DNA from: Halalkaliarchaeum desulfuricum
GTDB taxonomy: Archaea; Halobacteriota; Halobacteria; Halobacteriales; Haloferacaceae
NCBI RefSeq assembly: GCF_002952775.1
Contig: NZ_CP025066.1
Location: forward strand, 2,356,001 to 2,420,000
Direction: 5' to 3'
Length of the DNA: 64,000 nucleotides
Shown here: positions 54,993 to 63,249 of the stretch, piece after piece
Numbering within the stretch: the stretch's first letter is position 1
Layout: each line of letters begins with the position of its first letter
Made by a program: the position numbers and the translations under genes
The notes under the pieces: model-generated
Told to the model about the DNA's origin: nothing
What the model saw: the letters and a program-made list of their open reading frames with translations, nothing else
Database searches by the model: none

Positions 54993-57674
54993 TCACGCAC
55001 GATCTGTGGTCTCACAACCGTACACCGATTCGACGATTTTGCGCTGGATTGCACGAAGCTGTGTCGAGAACGCCGGCTGGGAGATGTCCAGCGATTCGGC
55101 GATTTCCTTGCCCGTGCTCTTTCGGGGCTGGTCGAAGAACCCGGCGTGGTACGCCGTCTCGAGGATCTCTCGCTGTCTGTCGGTCAGCAGTTCCTCGAAC
55201 GCTGGCGTGGATGCCGATCCCGGCTGAGGGTCAGTCACGTACGCCTTCAGCTCGGCCCCGGGGTACACATCTTTCAGGCGCGAGATGAACTCGCGGTTGT
55301 CCCGCTGGCGCGGGGTCGAAAGGTCGATCCGTGTTCCCCGGCGTGACACAGTGATCGAGCGAACCTCCGCACCGAGGCCCGCCATCTCCGTGGCGATACA
55401 GTCCCCGGCGATGACCGCCTCGAAACCCGGCGACTGTTCCCCGGAGAGTGTGCGGTAGTTCTGGACGACCGATGCTTGTTCCAGGTACGTCGCAACCGCG
55501 TCGGCGTCGGCATCCTCGGCGACGAAATGTACGAGCGAGCTACCGTCGGAGCGTCGGGCCATATTTCGAATGTGCAGCGTCGTTCCACAGTTTGCGACGA
55601 GCCGGTCGAACACGTCCCGGGAGCCGGACAGTTCGACTGTCACCCCGGCCGGGTTTTCAGCCATCAAGGCGTCGCGTCGGTCGAGCGCCCTGAATCCGTG
55701 CCCGACGAGCCGCCCCAGCTGGACGAGAACCGATCGCAGCCGATCGTCAAACGCCTCCGGATCAGTACTGACGACGGTGAGGACGCCGTGGAGGAACTCG
55801 TCGTGCTGTACCGGGACGCTGACGACCGACCGGAGATCGTACAGGAGCGCGTAGCGTCGCCATCCATCTTCCTGCGGGAATTCCGCCACGTGCCGTTCGA
55901 CGACTGGTTCACCCAGTGTCGCCGCTCGAACAGCCGGCCGCGTGGCGTCGTCTTCCAGCGCGAGCGGAACGGCGTCTACGTATGCGTCCGGAATCCCGAC
56001 GCGAGCCGCTACTTCCAGTTCACGACGGTCGGGATTGGGGACGCCGATCCAGGCGCCGTCAACTCGTGGAAGTCCGGCGAGTGCCGTACAGATCCGCCGG
56101 GAAACCGCCGTTCTGGAGTCCGCATTGACCACTGCGGCGACGGCGTCTTCGACCGTCTCGAAGATTCGATCCCCACGGTCGGCCCTGGCCCGTAGCGCCT
56201 CGAACTCTTGGTTGCGCTCGGCGAGCTCTTCTTCCCTGCGTTGCCGTGCGAGTACCTCGCCTGCCAGCCGACACACCGCTTGCAGGATGTCGAGCCGAGA
56301 CGAGCCGGGTGCACCCCCGGATTCACCGACGATCAGCACACCCTCTTCGCCGATCGGGACCACCAGCTGACGACGGGGGTCGGTGCCGGCGGGGAAAAAC
56401 TCGTCGACGAGTTGTCCCTCGTCCAGTCGTTTTATCACGCCCTCCGAGAACGCCTGCCAGACGACGCTTTCGCCGGGTAATGCATCAGGAATTCCCTCGA
56501 GGGGGACGGCTCCGCCGGCCGCGGCCGGAACGAGTCGCGCGTCGCGGTTGTCGTACAGGTACGCCACGGGGAGCGACACGCCGGGAAGCTCCGCGATGCC
56601 CTCGATGAGAGTTCGGGCGATCTCTTCTTCCGTGTTAGCTTCGCGTAGTTCCGCCGTGACGGCTTTCAGCGTCTCCAGCCGAGACTCGTACCGGTCATCG
56701 ACCGGCCTGTCCCCAACCCGTACGTCTGCGCGTTTGGTCGCGATCAGGTTTCCGAAACTCGCTGCGAGAGTTTCGACGACGGCCGCGCGTTCACAGTCGA
56801 ACGTGCGTGGCTCCGTCAGGTAGTACGCCAGTACCGCCTCCAGCCGACCGTCAACGAGTACCGGAATCCCGAACGCTGTGCTGATGTCCGACTCGTCTGC
56901 GATCCCAGTCCGGATGTATTTGTCCGGCGAGAGATCAGAGACGTCCCGGATCCACTCGGTATCCCCCGTTGCCCACACTCGTCCGGGCAGCCCTTCGCCT
57001 TTCTGAAACCTCGTCGTCCGCGTTACCTCGATAAACTCCTGGAATGTATCGTCGAGGAGGTAGGACTTGGCGTGGACGAGTTCCGATCGGTCGCGGTCGG
57101 GAACCCACAGTTCGGCGTACTCCCATTCGGTCATCTCGCAGACGTCAGTGAGCACGACGTGCAGTCCGTCCTCGATCGAATCGCTGCGACCCAGGCGTCC
57201 ATTCAAATCCGCGACGGTTTCGAGCTCGCGTTTCGTTCCTCCGTTTCTGTCGGTAACGCGTTCGACGGTTCTGCGGATCCGGCGTGCGGCCGCCTCGAAA
57301 GCAACGTCTTCGGTCGACTCCCGCGGGATGTAATCCGAAAGACCGGCCGCGATTCCCTCGCTTGCGACGGACTCGTTCCCCTCGGCTGTCCACAACACGA
57401 ACGGAACCGAGGCCTTCCGTTCCCGCACCCGGTTCAAGAGCGTGCGCCAGTCGCCGTCGTCGAGTCGGAGTTCGCTGACCACACAGTCGACTGTAGATCC
57501 TTCGAGCAACACGAGCGCGCTCTCGACGGAAGTGGTGGAGACGACGCGGTCAATCTCCGGCCGGATACCGCCCTCGAGTTCGGGGAGAAGCGTCGACGGC
57601 GCAACGAGGAGAACTGTCAATTCCTCTTTCCGCCGGTGCGTTTCGGTGCGTTGCTCAAGGAGTTGTTCCGACAT
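54993..57674 (-). CDS. Bat-type sensor-regulator: receiver-like, GAF repeats, BAT and HTH_10 domains
   Basis: This is an 893-residue cytoplasmic regulator. Residues 18-115 resemble a receiver domain (LTVLLVAPSTLLPELEGG), but at the phospho-acceptor position VVSELRLDDGDW has Glu rather than Asp. Three GAF-like modules follow (about 160-320, 340-480, 500-660), then the BAT domain (TLHIRNMARRSDGSSLVHFV near 700) and an HTH_10 (LTDRQREILETAYHAGFFDQ, then IAESLDISQPAFSTQLRAIQ). It lies between narO and narK, convergent with narO, so a role in nitrate respiration is likely. GAFs may sense redox, light or a small molecule. Confidence 0.87.
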   Translation of the reverse strand: MSEQLLEQRTETHRRKEELTVLLVAPSTLLPELEGGIRPEIDRVVSTTSVESALVLLEGSTVDCVVSELRLDDGDWRTLLNRVRERKASVPFVLWTAEGNESVASEGIAAGLSDYIPRESTEDVAFEAAARRIRRTVERVTDRNGGTKRELETVADLNGRLGRSDSIEDGLHVVLTDVCEMTEWEYAELWVPDRDRSELVHAKSYLLDDTFQEFIEVTRTTRFQKGEGLPGRVWATGDTEWIRDVSDLSPDKYIRTGIADESDISTAFGIPVLVDGRLEAVLAYYLTEPRTFDCERAAVVETLAASFGNLIATKRADVRVGDRPVDDRYESRLETLKAVTAELREANTEEEIARTLIEGIAELPGVSLPVAYLYDNRDARLVPAAAGGAVPLEGIPDALPGESVVWQAFSEGVIKRLDEGQLVDEFFPAGTDPRRQLVVPIGEEGVLIVGESGGAPGSSRLDILQAVCRLAGEVLARQRREEELAERNQEFEALRARADRGDRIFETVEDAVAAVVNADSRTAVSRRICTALAGLPRVDGAWIGVPNPDRRELEVAARVGIPDAYVDAVPLALEDDATRPAVRAATLGEPVVERHVAEFPQEDGWRRYALLYDLRSVVSVPVQHDEFLHGVLTVVSTDPEAFDDRLRSVLVQLGRLVGHGFRALDRRDALMAENPAGVTVELSGSRDVFDRLVANCGTTLHIRNMARRSDGSSLVHFVAEDADADAVATYLEQASVVQNYRTLSGEQSPGFEAVIAGDCIATEMAGLGAEVRSITVSRRGTRIDLSTPRQRDNREFISRLKDVYPGAELKAYVTDPQPGSASTPAFEELLTDRQREILETAYHAGFFDQPRKSTGKEIAESLDISQPAFSTQLRAIQRKIVESVYGCETTDRA

Positions 57675-57700
57675 GTGACTCTCTTTCGAGGTACATCGGC

Positions 57701-57736
57701 CACTCGTTTAACTTTCACAACAGTTTTAACTGAGTG
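57701..57736. promoter_or_regulatory. Imperfect palindrome between the Bat-type regulator and narK
   Basis: CACTCGTTTAAC and GTTTTAACTGAGTG form an imperfect inverted repeat about 30-60 bases upstream of the regulator's start (57674, reverse strand), with CAGTTTTAACTG a palindrome in its right half. TATA-like TTTAAC elements sit inside both arms. It could serve both genes. Confidence 0.45.
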
Positions 57737-57794
57737 AGAACAGCCTCTCTCCGGATTTCAAAACCTAGAAACCGAGGCACAGAGTGGCCACAGT

Positions 57795-59081
57795 ATGGAC
57801 GAACCTTCTGTCGGCGGGACTCCTCGGCGCGGGCTGGCCGGCGCGACGTTCGGGTTCTTCCTCGGCCTCGGGGTGGTGGTGGTGTACGGCCCGGCTGCCG
57901 AAGAGTTCACTCGGGCGATGGAGCTTTCCGGCGTGCTTTTGGGCCTGCTCGTGGCGGCACCGAACCTGATCGGCTCGGTGCTTCGGATCCCTGTCGGCGC
58001 ATGGGCCGACGAGATCGGTCCGAAACGACCGTTCGTCGTCCTTCTGGCGCTTTCCACTCTCGGGATGGCCGGCCTCGCCGGGCTTCTCGTCGGATTCCAT
58101 CCGGACGGTCTCGGTCGACGGTCGTACCCGCTCGTATTCCTGTTCGGTGCCCTGGCCGGTTGCGGAGTCGGCGTGTTCCCGATCGGCAGCGCCCAGGCAT
58201 CGTACTGGTATCCGATAGAGAAGCAGGGGACCGCCCTCGCCGTCTACGGCGGCCTCGGCAACAGCGCACCCGGCGTGTTCACCGTTCTCGTTCCGATTTC
58301 GCTGGCCGCAGTTGGCCTCACGACTACGTATCTCCTCTGGCTCGGTGTACTGACCGCGGGAACGTTCCTGTACGCTCTCCTCGCGGTCGATCCGTACTAC
58401 TACCAGCTCCTGAAGCGAGGTGTCGCCCCCGAGCACGCGAGAGTTCGTGCCGAGGAACTCGGACAGGACCTGTTCCCCGGCGGCGACACTTTCGACTCGA
58501 TCAGGGAGGCGGCGCGGCTTCCCCGCTCGTGGGCGCTTGTGGCGCTGTATTTCATCTCCTTCGGCGGGTTCCTCGCGCTTACTGTCTGGTTGCCGACCTA
58601 CTGGACGGGGCTTCACGGGGTTGAGCCCCGGACGGCCGGGATCGTGACGGCTGTCGGCTTCGTCTTTCTCGCGACCGGTGTCAGGATCCTCGGCGGCGTG
58701 CTCAGCGACCGACTCGGCGGCGAGCGGACCTCGGTACTGGGGTTCGGAACCGTGGCTCTGGGCGCGCTCGTAATGACGGGGACACAGGAACTCGCTGTCG
58801 CTGCCGTCGGTATGGTCGTTCTGGCGGCCGGGATCGGGCTCGGAAACGCTGCCGTCTTCCAGTTGGTTCCCCATTATGTCCCCGAGGCCGTCGGCGGCGC
58901 CGCCGGCCTCGTCGGCGGGGTCGGTGCCTTCGGGGGGTTCGTTGTCCCCCCCGTGCTGGGGCTCTTCGTCGACGTACAGGGGCTCGCCGGCTACGCGAAC
59001 GGCTTTGTCGTCTACGTCGTACTGGGCCTCACCGGTGTGGCTATCGCGCTGTCGCTCAAATCACTCGTCGACCGTGGGTGA
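57795..59081 (+). CDS. narK: Nitrate/nitrite transporter NarK
   Basis: This is a 428-residue MFS protein of the nitrate-nitrite porter group with twelve segments. Both nitrate signatures are seen: GGLGNSAPGVFTVLVP near residue 154 and GGVGAFGGFVVPPVLG near 375, along with LRIPVGAWADEIGPK for motif A. The carrier takes up nitrate or exports nitrite. With NarG facing outside, nitrite export is less needed and nitrate or nitrite uptake is possible. The start at 57795 lies about 30 bases from a TATA-like TTTCAAAACC (57756). Confidence 0.9.
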   Translation: MDEPSVGGTPRRGLAGATFGFFLGLGVVVVYGPAAEEFTRAMELSGVLLGLLVAAPNLIGSVLRIPVGAWADEIGPKRPFVVLLALSTLGMAGLAGLLVGFHPDGLGRRSYPLVFLFGALAGCGVGVFPIGSAQASYWYPIEKQGTALAVYGGLGNSAPGVFTVLVPISLAAVGLTTTYLLWLGVLTAGTFLYALLAVDPYYYQLLKRGVAPEHARVRAEELGQDLFPGGDTFDSIREAARLPRSWALVALYFISFGGFLALTVWLPTYWTGLHGVEPRTAGIVTAVGFVFLATGVRILGGVLSDRLGGERTSVLGFGTVALGALVMTGTQELAVAAVGMVVLAAGIGLGNAAVFQLVPHYVPEAVGGAAGLVGGVGAFGGFVVPPVLGLFVDVQGLAGYANGFVVYVVLGLTGVAIALSLKSLVDRG

Positions 59082-59131
59082 CCGCGACACGTCGAAACAG
59101 TCGCCACGACGGAACCCCCCAGAACGGCCGA

Positions 59132-60931
59132 TCACTCCGAGCTGTCCCGGAACTCGACATCCGACGGTTCGGCGTACTCGAACACCTCATCGGAGTCGGG
59201 CGCGTCCGATTCATCTCCCCTGTCGTCGGCCGTCCGTTCTTCGAGACGTTCCCGGACGGCGTCCCGATCGACAGTCCCAGAGACGGTTCGCGGAAGCGAC
59301 TCGGCGAACGCGATTACTCGCGGACGTTTGAAATCGGCGAGCCGTTCCTCGCAGAACTCGGTCACGTCTTCCCGCGTCGGTCGTCCCTCGTGATCGGAAG
59401 AAGGCGACTCCGTGCTGTCCTCACCATTGGTGGACGACTCCGCACCATCCTCATCGGTCGGCTCGGAGTCGGGGGCGTCCGTTTCGTCGTCTTCCGGTGG
59501 CTCGGTGGCTTCGACGGCCGGCTCCGGACGCTCCGTGGGGACCAGCAGCGCGCCCACGAGTTCTCCCCAGGTGTCGTCGGGAACACCGACCACCGCTGCG
59601 TCGGCGATATCCGGATGCTGTCGCAGGACCTCGACTACCTCGCCCGGGTCGACATTCTCGCCGCCGGTGACGATCCTGTCGTCCAGCCGATTCGTCACGT
59701 ACAACAGTCCGTCTTCGTCAACGTAGCCGACGTCACCGGTGTGGAAGCCGCGGTCGCCGAACGTCGCGTCGGTCTCTTCGGCCATCCCGTAGTAGCCGGG
59801 AACGACGGTCGGCCCCGAAACGACGAACTCGCCTTGTTTGCCCTGTTCGACCGGCGTGCCCTCGTCGTCGACGACCTCCACGTCGGTCCACAGCAATGGC
59901 CGGCCGACGGTGCCACGGTTGTCGAACGTCTCGTCGGGGTAGGCAGTGGCGACTTGCGAGGCGGTTTCGGTCATGCCATAGGTCGGATATATCGGGATCG
60001 AAAAGCCCTGGCACCGGTCGATGAGTTCCGCCGTGGCCGGCGCGCCACCCAGAAGTACCACCCGAAGCGAGTCAGAAAGCGTCCCTCTGACGTCCAACAT
60101 CTGCTCGAGCATCGTGGGAACCAGCGAGACGCCGGTGACGTCGTACCGATCGATGTCGTCGGCGGCCGGACCGGGGTCGAACCCCTCACGGAGAACTATC
60201 GTCGTACCGTACAGCGTCGCCCGGTACAGCGGCGCGATCCCGCCGGTGTGATGCAGTGAAAGCGTGACGAGCCACCGATCGTCCGGGTGGGTACCCAGCC
60301 TGAACGCCGAGGCGACAGCACTCGAGAGCACGTTCCCCATCCGGACGTCGACCGGTTTCGGCGTCCCGGTCGTTCCCGACGTGAAAAGCAACAGGAGCGG
60401 ATCCACGCGCTCCCAGGATGCGGCGACTACTTCGCCGGGGTCGACGTTCGGAAGCACCGTGACCGTCTCTGATGTTCCCTCGCCGGAGGGGCGCTCGTCG
60501 GAATCATCACCGTCCTGTGTGTTCTCGTCCGAGGTATCCCCGAGGAGGGGATCGACGCTGACGACGGGAATCTCCGTCCCGTCGACGGCGGCGACCGCCC
60601 GCTCCAGCGTCTCCTCCCCACAGACGAGCGCGGTCAGGTCCGCGCGTCCCGCTCGATCGGCGAGTTCGGGTTCCGTCAGATCGTGTCCGAGCGGAACCAA
60701 AACGAGTCCCATTCGCATGGCTGCGTGGACGAGTTGCACGTACCTCACGCGGGGCGGCAAAACGACGCCGAGGTGATCTCCAGGTTTGAGCCCGAGCGTG
60801 GCGAGACGACCGGCGTGGTTGTCGACCTCGCGGTCGAGTTGGGCGTACGTCCACGTCTCCCCGTCGCGTGCGCGGACGAGCGCCCGGCGATCCGGCGTCG
60901 CCGCCACCCTATGTGACAGCCAATCGCGCAT
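59132..60931 (-). CDS. menE: o-Succinylbenzoate-CoA ligase MenE-like acyl-CoA synthetase
   Basis: This is a 599-residue ANL-superfamily enzyme that activates o-succinylbenzoate in menaquinone synthesis. Motifs are LLLFTSGTTGTPKPVD near residue 180, PTYGMTETASQ near 315, and GFHTGDVGYVDEDGLLYVTN near 400, then DDRIVTGGENVDPGEVVEVL. The C-terminal catalytic lysine lies in ETVSGTVDR-like RTVSGTVDRD, where Thr stands at the usual Lys. Two long acidic insertions (about 130-155 and 480-525) are unusual. Substrate choice is by similarity only. Another small-acid CoA ligase is possible. Confidence 0.8.
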   Translation of the reverse strand: MRDWLSHRVAATPDRRALVRARDGETWTYAQLDREVDNHAGRLATLGLKPGDHLGVVLPPRVRYVQLVHAAMRMGLVLVPLGHDLTEPELADRAGRADLTALVCGEETLERAVAAVDGTEIPVVSVDPLLGDTSDENTQDGDDSDERPSGEGTSETVTVLPNVDPGEVVAASWERVDPLLLLFTSGTTGTPKPVDVRMGNVLSSAVASAFRLGTHPDDRWLVTLSLHHTGGIAPLYRATLYGTTIVLREGFDPGPAADDIDRYDVTGVSLVPTMLEQMLDVRGTLSDSLRVVLLGGAPATAELIDRCQGFSIPIYPTYGMTETASQVATAYPDETFDNRGTVGRPLLWTDVEVVDDEGTPVEQGKQGEFVVSGPTVVPGYYGMAEETDATFGDRGFHTGDVGYVDEDGLLYVTNRLDDRIVTGGENVDPGEVVEVLRQHPDIADAAVVGVPDDTWGELVGALLVPTERPEPAVEATEPPEDDETDAPDSEPTDEDGAESSTNGEDSTESPSSDHEGRPTREDVTEFCEERLADFKRPRVIAFAESLPRTVSGTVDRDAVRERLEERTADDRGDESDAPDSDEVFEYAEPSDVEFRDSSE

Positions 60932-60970
60932 AGTAGGCGATCCAATCCCTCCCACTACTGTGTTGCGGTC

Positions 60971-61030
60971 GATTGCGATCGGTTGCGATCGGTTGTGATC
61001 GGTTGCGATCGGTTGCGATCGGTTGAAATC
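60971..61030. repeat. Six tandem copies of a 10-base unit
   Basis: The unit GGTTGCGATC is repeated at 60971 (first copy GATTGCGATC), 60981, 60991 (GGTTGTGATC), 61001, 61011 and 61021 (last copy GGTTGAAATC). The period is close to one helical turn. It lies 40 bases upstream of menE and just after the uspA gene on the same strand. Confidence 0.9.
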
Positions 61031-61057
61031 CACCGCCTCAACTCCCGATCGGCGCGC

Positions 61058-61489
61058 TCACTCGGCCGGCTTCCGGACGGTCAAGACGGGCACGTCGGAT
61101 GTCCGAACGACCCGTTCGGTGACCGAACCGAGCAGATACCGATCGATTCCTTGGCGGCCGTGTGTCCCCATTACCACGAGATCCATGTCGTGATCCTCGA
61201 TGTACTCCCGGATGCTCCGATAGGCTGTCCCCGACACGACACTTTTCTCGCAGTCGATTCCGGCGTCGGCTGCGATCTCGCCGATACGTTCGACTGCTCG
61301 TTCCCCCTCCGTCTCCAGTGCCTCCATCACGATCTCTGCGCCCGCCTCGAGTGTCGAGTAGGCGGCGCCGTCCACGACGAACAGCGCGTGAACCGTCGCG
61401 TCGTACTTGGTCGCGATGTCGATCGCGTGTTCGATTGCTGCCTCGGCCGCCGGGCTCCCGTCCGTCGGGATTAGGATTCGGTCGTACAT
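61058..61489 (-). CDS. Universal stress protein, single UspA domain
   Basis: This is a 143-residue cytoplasmic protein, [20 protein letters not shown] at the N-terminus and the nucleotide loop [21 protein letters not shown] near residue 110 (G-2x-G-9x-G-S/T). It likely binds ATP and acts in stress survival, though the actual role is unknown. It is upstream of menE on the same strand, separated by the 10-base tandem repeat. Confidence 0.9.
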   Translation of the reverse strand: MYDRILIPTDGSPAAEAAIEHAIDIATKYDATVHALFVVDGAAYSTLEAGAEIVMEALETEGERAVERIGEIAADAGIDCEKSVVSGTAYRSIREYIEDHDMDLVVMGTHGRQGIDRYLLGSVTERVVRTSDVPVLTVRKPAE

Positions 61490-61596
61490 CGATCGAAGCT
61501 ACGACCCCTGTCGTTAAAAACCATGATAAAGACGGGGGGACAGAAACGTCGGCGGAAACCCGAAAACCTTCTTGGGACGGGATGAAACGGAGGGGT

Positions 61597-63231
61597 ATGC
61601 GCCGGTTCGACCGCGTCGCCGCTGCCGTCGTCGTCGTGGCAGTTTTCGGGGTCCTCGCCCGGTTCGTCCGGTTGGGCGCCAGGCCGTTCCACTGGGAGGA
61701 GGCCCGCGTCGGCTACTGGACGCTCCGGTACGCGGAAACGGGGAGTTACGCCTACCGCCCGGTCGGCGGCGGTCCCCTCCTGTATCACCTCAACGAGGCG
61801 CTGTTTGCGGTGGCTCCGGCGACGGACGCGAGCGCTCGTGCCGTTGTCGCCCTCCTTGGAGGGGTGCTCGTGCTTTCCGCGTTGCTGTTCCGGAGTCGCC
61901 TCCGGGACGACGAGACCGTCGCGCTCGCGGTGGTTTTCGCGTTCGCGCCCCTTCTGCTCTACTACGGCCGCTTTCTCCGCGGCGATCTCCCGGTCGCCGC
62001 GTTCGCCCTGATCGCGGTCGGGTTGACAGTTCGCTCGGTCGACGCGGACGACGCCCGCTTCATGTACGCGGCCGGCGTCGCCGCCGGCCTCGCCGTCGCC
62101 GCCTCGATGCAGGCACTCGGGTATTTCGTCACGTTCGCGGTCGCGTTCCTCGTTGCGATCGATCACCGTCGCGTGCGCGACGCTGAACCGATCTCGGGGG
62201 CTCGGACTGCGGAGCTCCGGCGGTTCGCGGACCGCTGGCTCGGTCCCGCCGCAGGGGCCGTTCTGGCGTTCGCGGCGACGCTTTTCGTCGCGTACGTCCC
62301 GCGCGGCAGCGACATGGGTCTGTTCGCGCTGTTCGAGGCCGCGCTCGTGGAACCGTTCGACGCCGCAACCGGCGTGTACGTCGCCGGCCGGGAGGGAACG
62401 CAGTTCCTCGACGCGGTGACGTTCGCCGCCGAATCCCTGGCGGTCCTGAGTTTCCCCGTCCTCGTTGCCGCCGCGATCGGCTTTTTCGCCGAACGATACG
62501 GGATCCGGACGGTCGAAGACGACGGCAGGGCAGGGCTGTTGGTCCGATGGGCCGGGCTTGCTGCAGGGTTCGGATTTCTGGTCTTCCCGCTCGGAAACGA
62601 GGTGCTCGCCTCCTGGGTACTCGTCCACGTCACGGTCCTGCTTTCGATTCCGGCGGCGGTCGGGATCGCCCTCCTGTTCCGGTCGGCGAGAAACGCCCTC
62701 GCGGCGGACGACGCCGCCCGTCTGACCGCGGTTGTTCTCGTGTTGCTCGCACTCGGCGTTCCGACGGTCGCACTGGCGGCGGACGTGTACGCGTCGCCGG
62801 CGGATCCGACGGTCGACGGCGAAGACGAGTATCACGACCGGTTCGCTCACTTCGCCCAGCCCGTCGACGACCTCGAACCGCTCGTCGGGGAGATCAGCGC
62901 CGACGCCGTCTACGTCGGCGACCGGTTCGTCGTGGCCGACGAGCGGGCCTTCGACGCGCCGCCGCTGTCACAGGGAGAGGCAGCCGCCTTTGGTGAACGT
63001 CTGCCGCTGCCGTGGTATCTCGAACGCGCCGGAGCGCAGACGAGTAGCGTCGCTTCACCGGACGGGCTCGTTCAGTTCCTCGAGGGAGATGCCGCCGAGG
63101 AACCGCCCGCGGTCGTGTTGACGACGCCGGAGCACCGGGACGGCGTGGCCGAGCGCCTCGACGGCTACGAGGAGCGCAGCTATCGGACGGCACTTGAAGA
63201 CAGGGAAGTCGTCGTCTTCCTCCGCGAGTGA
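61597..63231 (+). CDS. Polytopic membrane protein, TIGR03663/Agl23-like
   Basis: This is a 544-residue membrane protein with about eleven segments and a C-terminal external domain. Its first external loop FHWEEARVGYWTLRYAETGS, then GGGPLLYHLNEALFAV, has the acidic pair seen in GT-C glycosyltransferases and in the archaeal flippase-associated protein Agl23. That protein is linked to flipping of lipid-linked glycan for S-layer glycosylation. The ATG at 61597 fits a TATA-like CTTCTT region about 28 bases before. An ATG at 61582 would add five residues. Function is assigned by similarity only. Confidence 0.78.
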   Translation: MRRFDRVAAAVVVVAVFGVLARFVRLGARPFHWEEARVGYWTLRYAETGSYAYRPVGGGPLLYHLNEALFAVAPATDASARAVVALLGGVLVLSALLFRSRLRDDETVALAVVFAFAPLLLYYGRFLRGDLPVAAFALIAVGLTVRSVDADDARFMYAAGVAAGLAVAASMQALGYFVTFAVAFLVAIDHRRVRDAEPISGARTAELRRFADRWLGPAAGAVLAFAATLFVAYVPRGSDMGLFALFEAALVEPFDAATGVYVAGREGTQFLDAVTFAAESLAVLSFPVLVAAAIGFFAERYGIRTVEDDGRAGLLVRWAGLAAGFGFLVFPLGNEVLASWVLVHVTVLLSIPAAVGIALLFRSARNALAADDAARLTAVVLVLLALGVPTVALAADVYASPADPTVDGEDEYHDRFAHFAQPVDDLEPLVGEISADAVYVGDRFVVADERAFDAPPLSQGEAAAFGERLPLPWYLERAGAQTSSVASPDGLVQFLEGDAAEEPPAVVLTTPEHRDGVAERLDGYEERSYRTALEDREVVVFLRE

Positions 63232-63249
63232 GGAGGAACGCTCCGAGGA

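Noticed and set aside
60971-61030. 10-base repeats considered as a CRISPR or replication origin iteron array
   Set aside because: The units are too short and lack spacers for CRISPR. No origin-binding gene (orc1/cdc6 or rep) is nearby.
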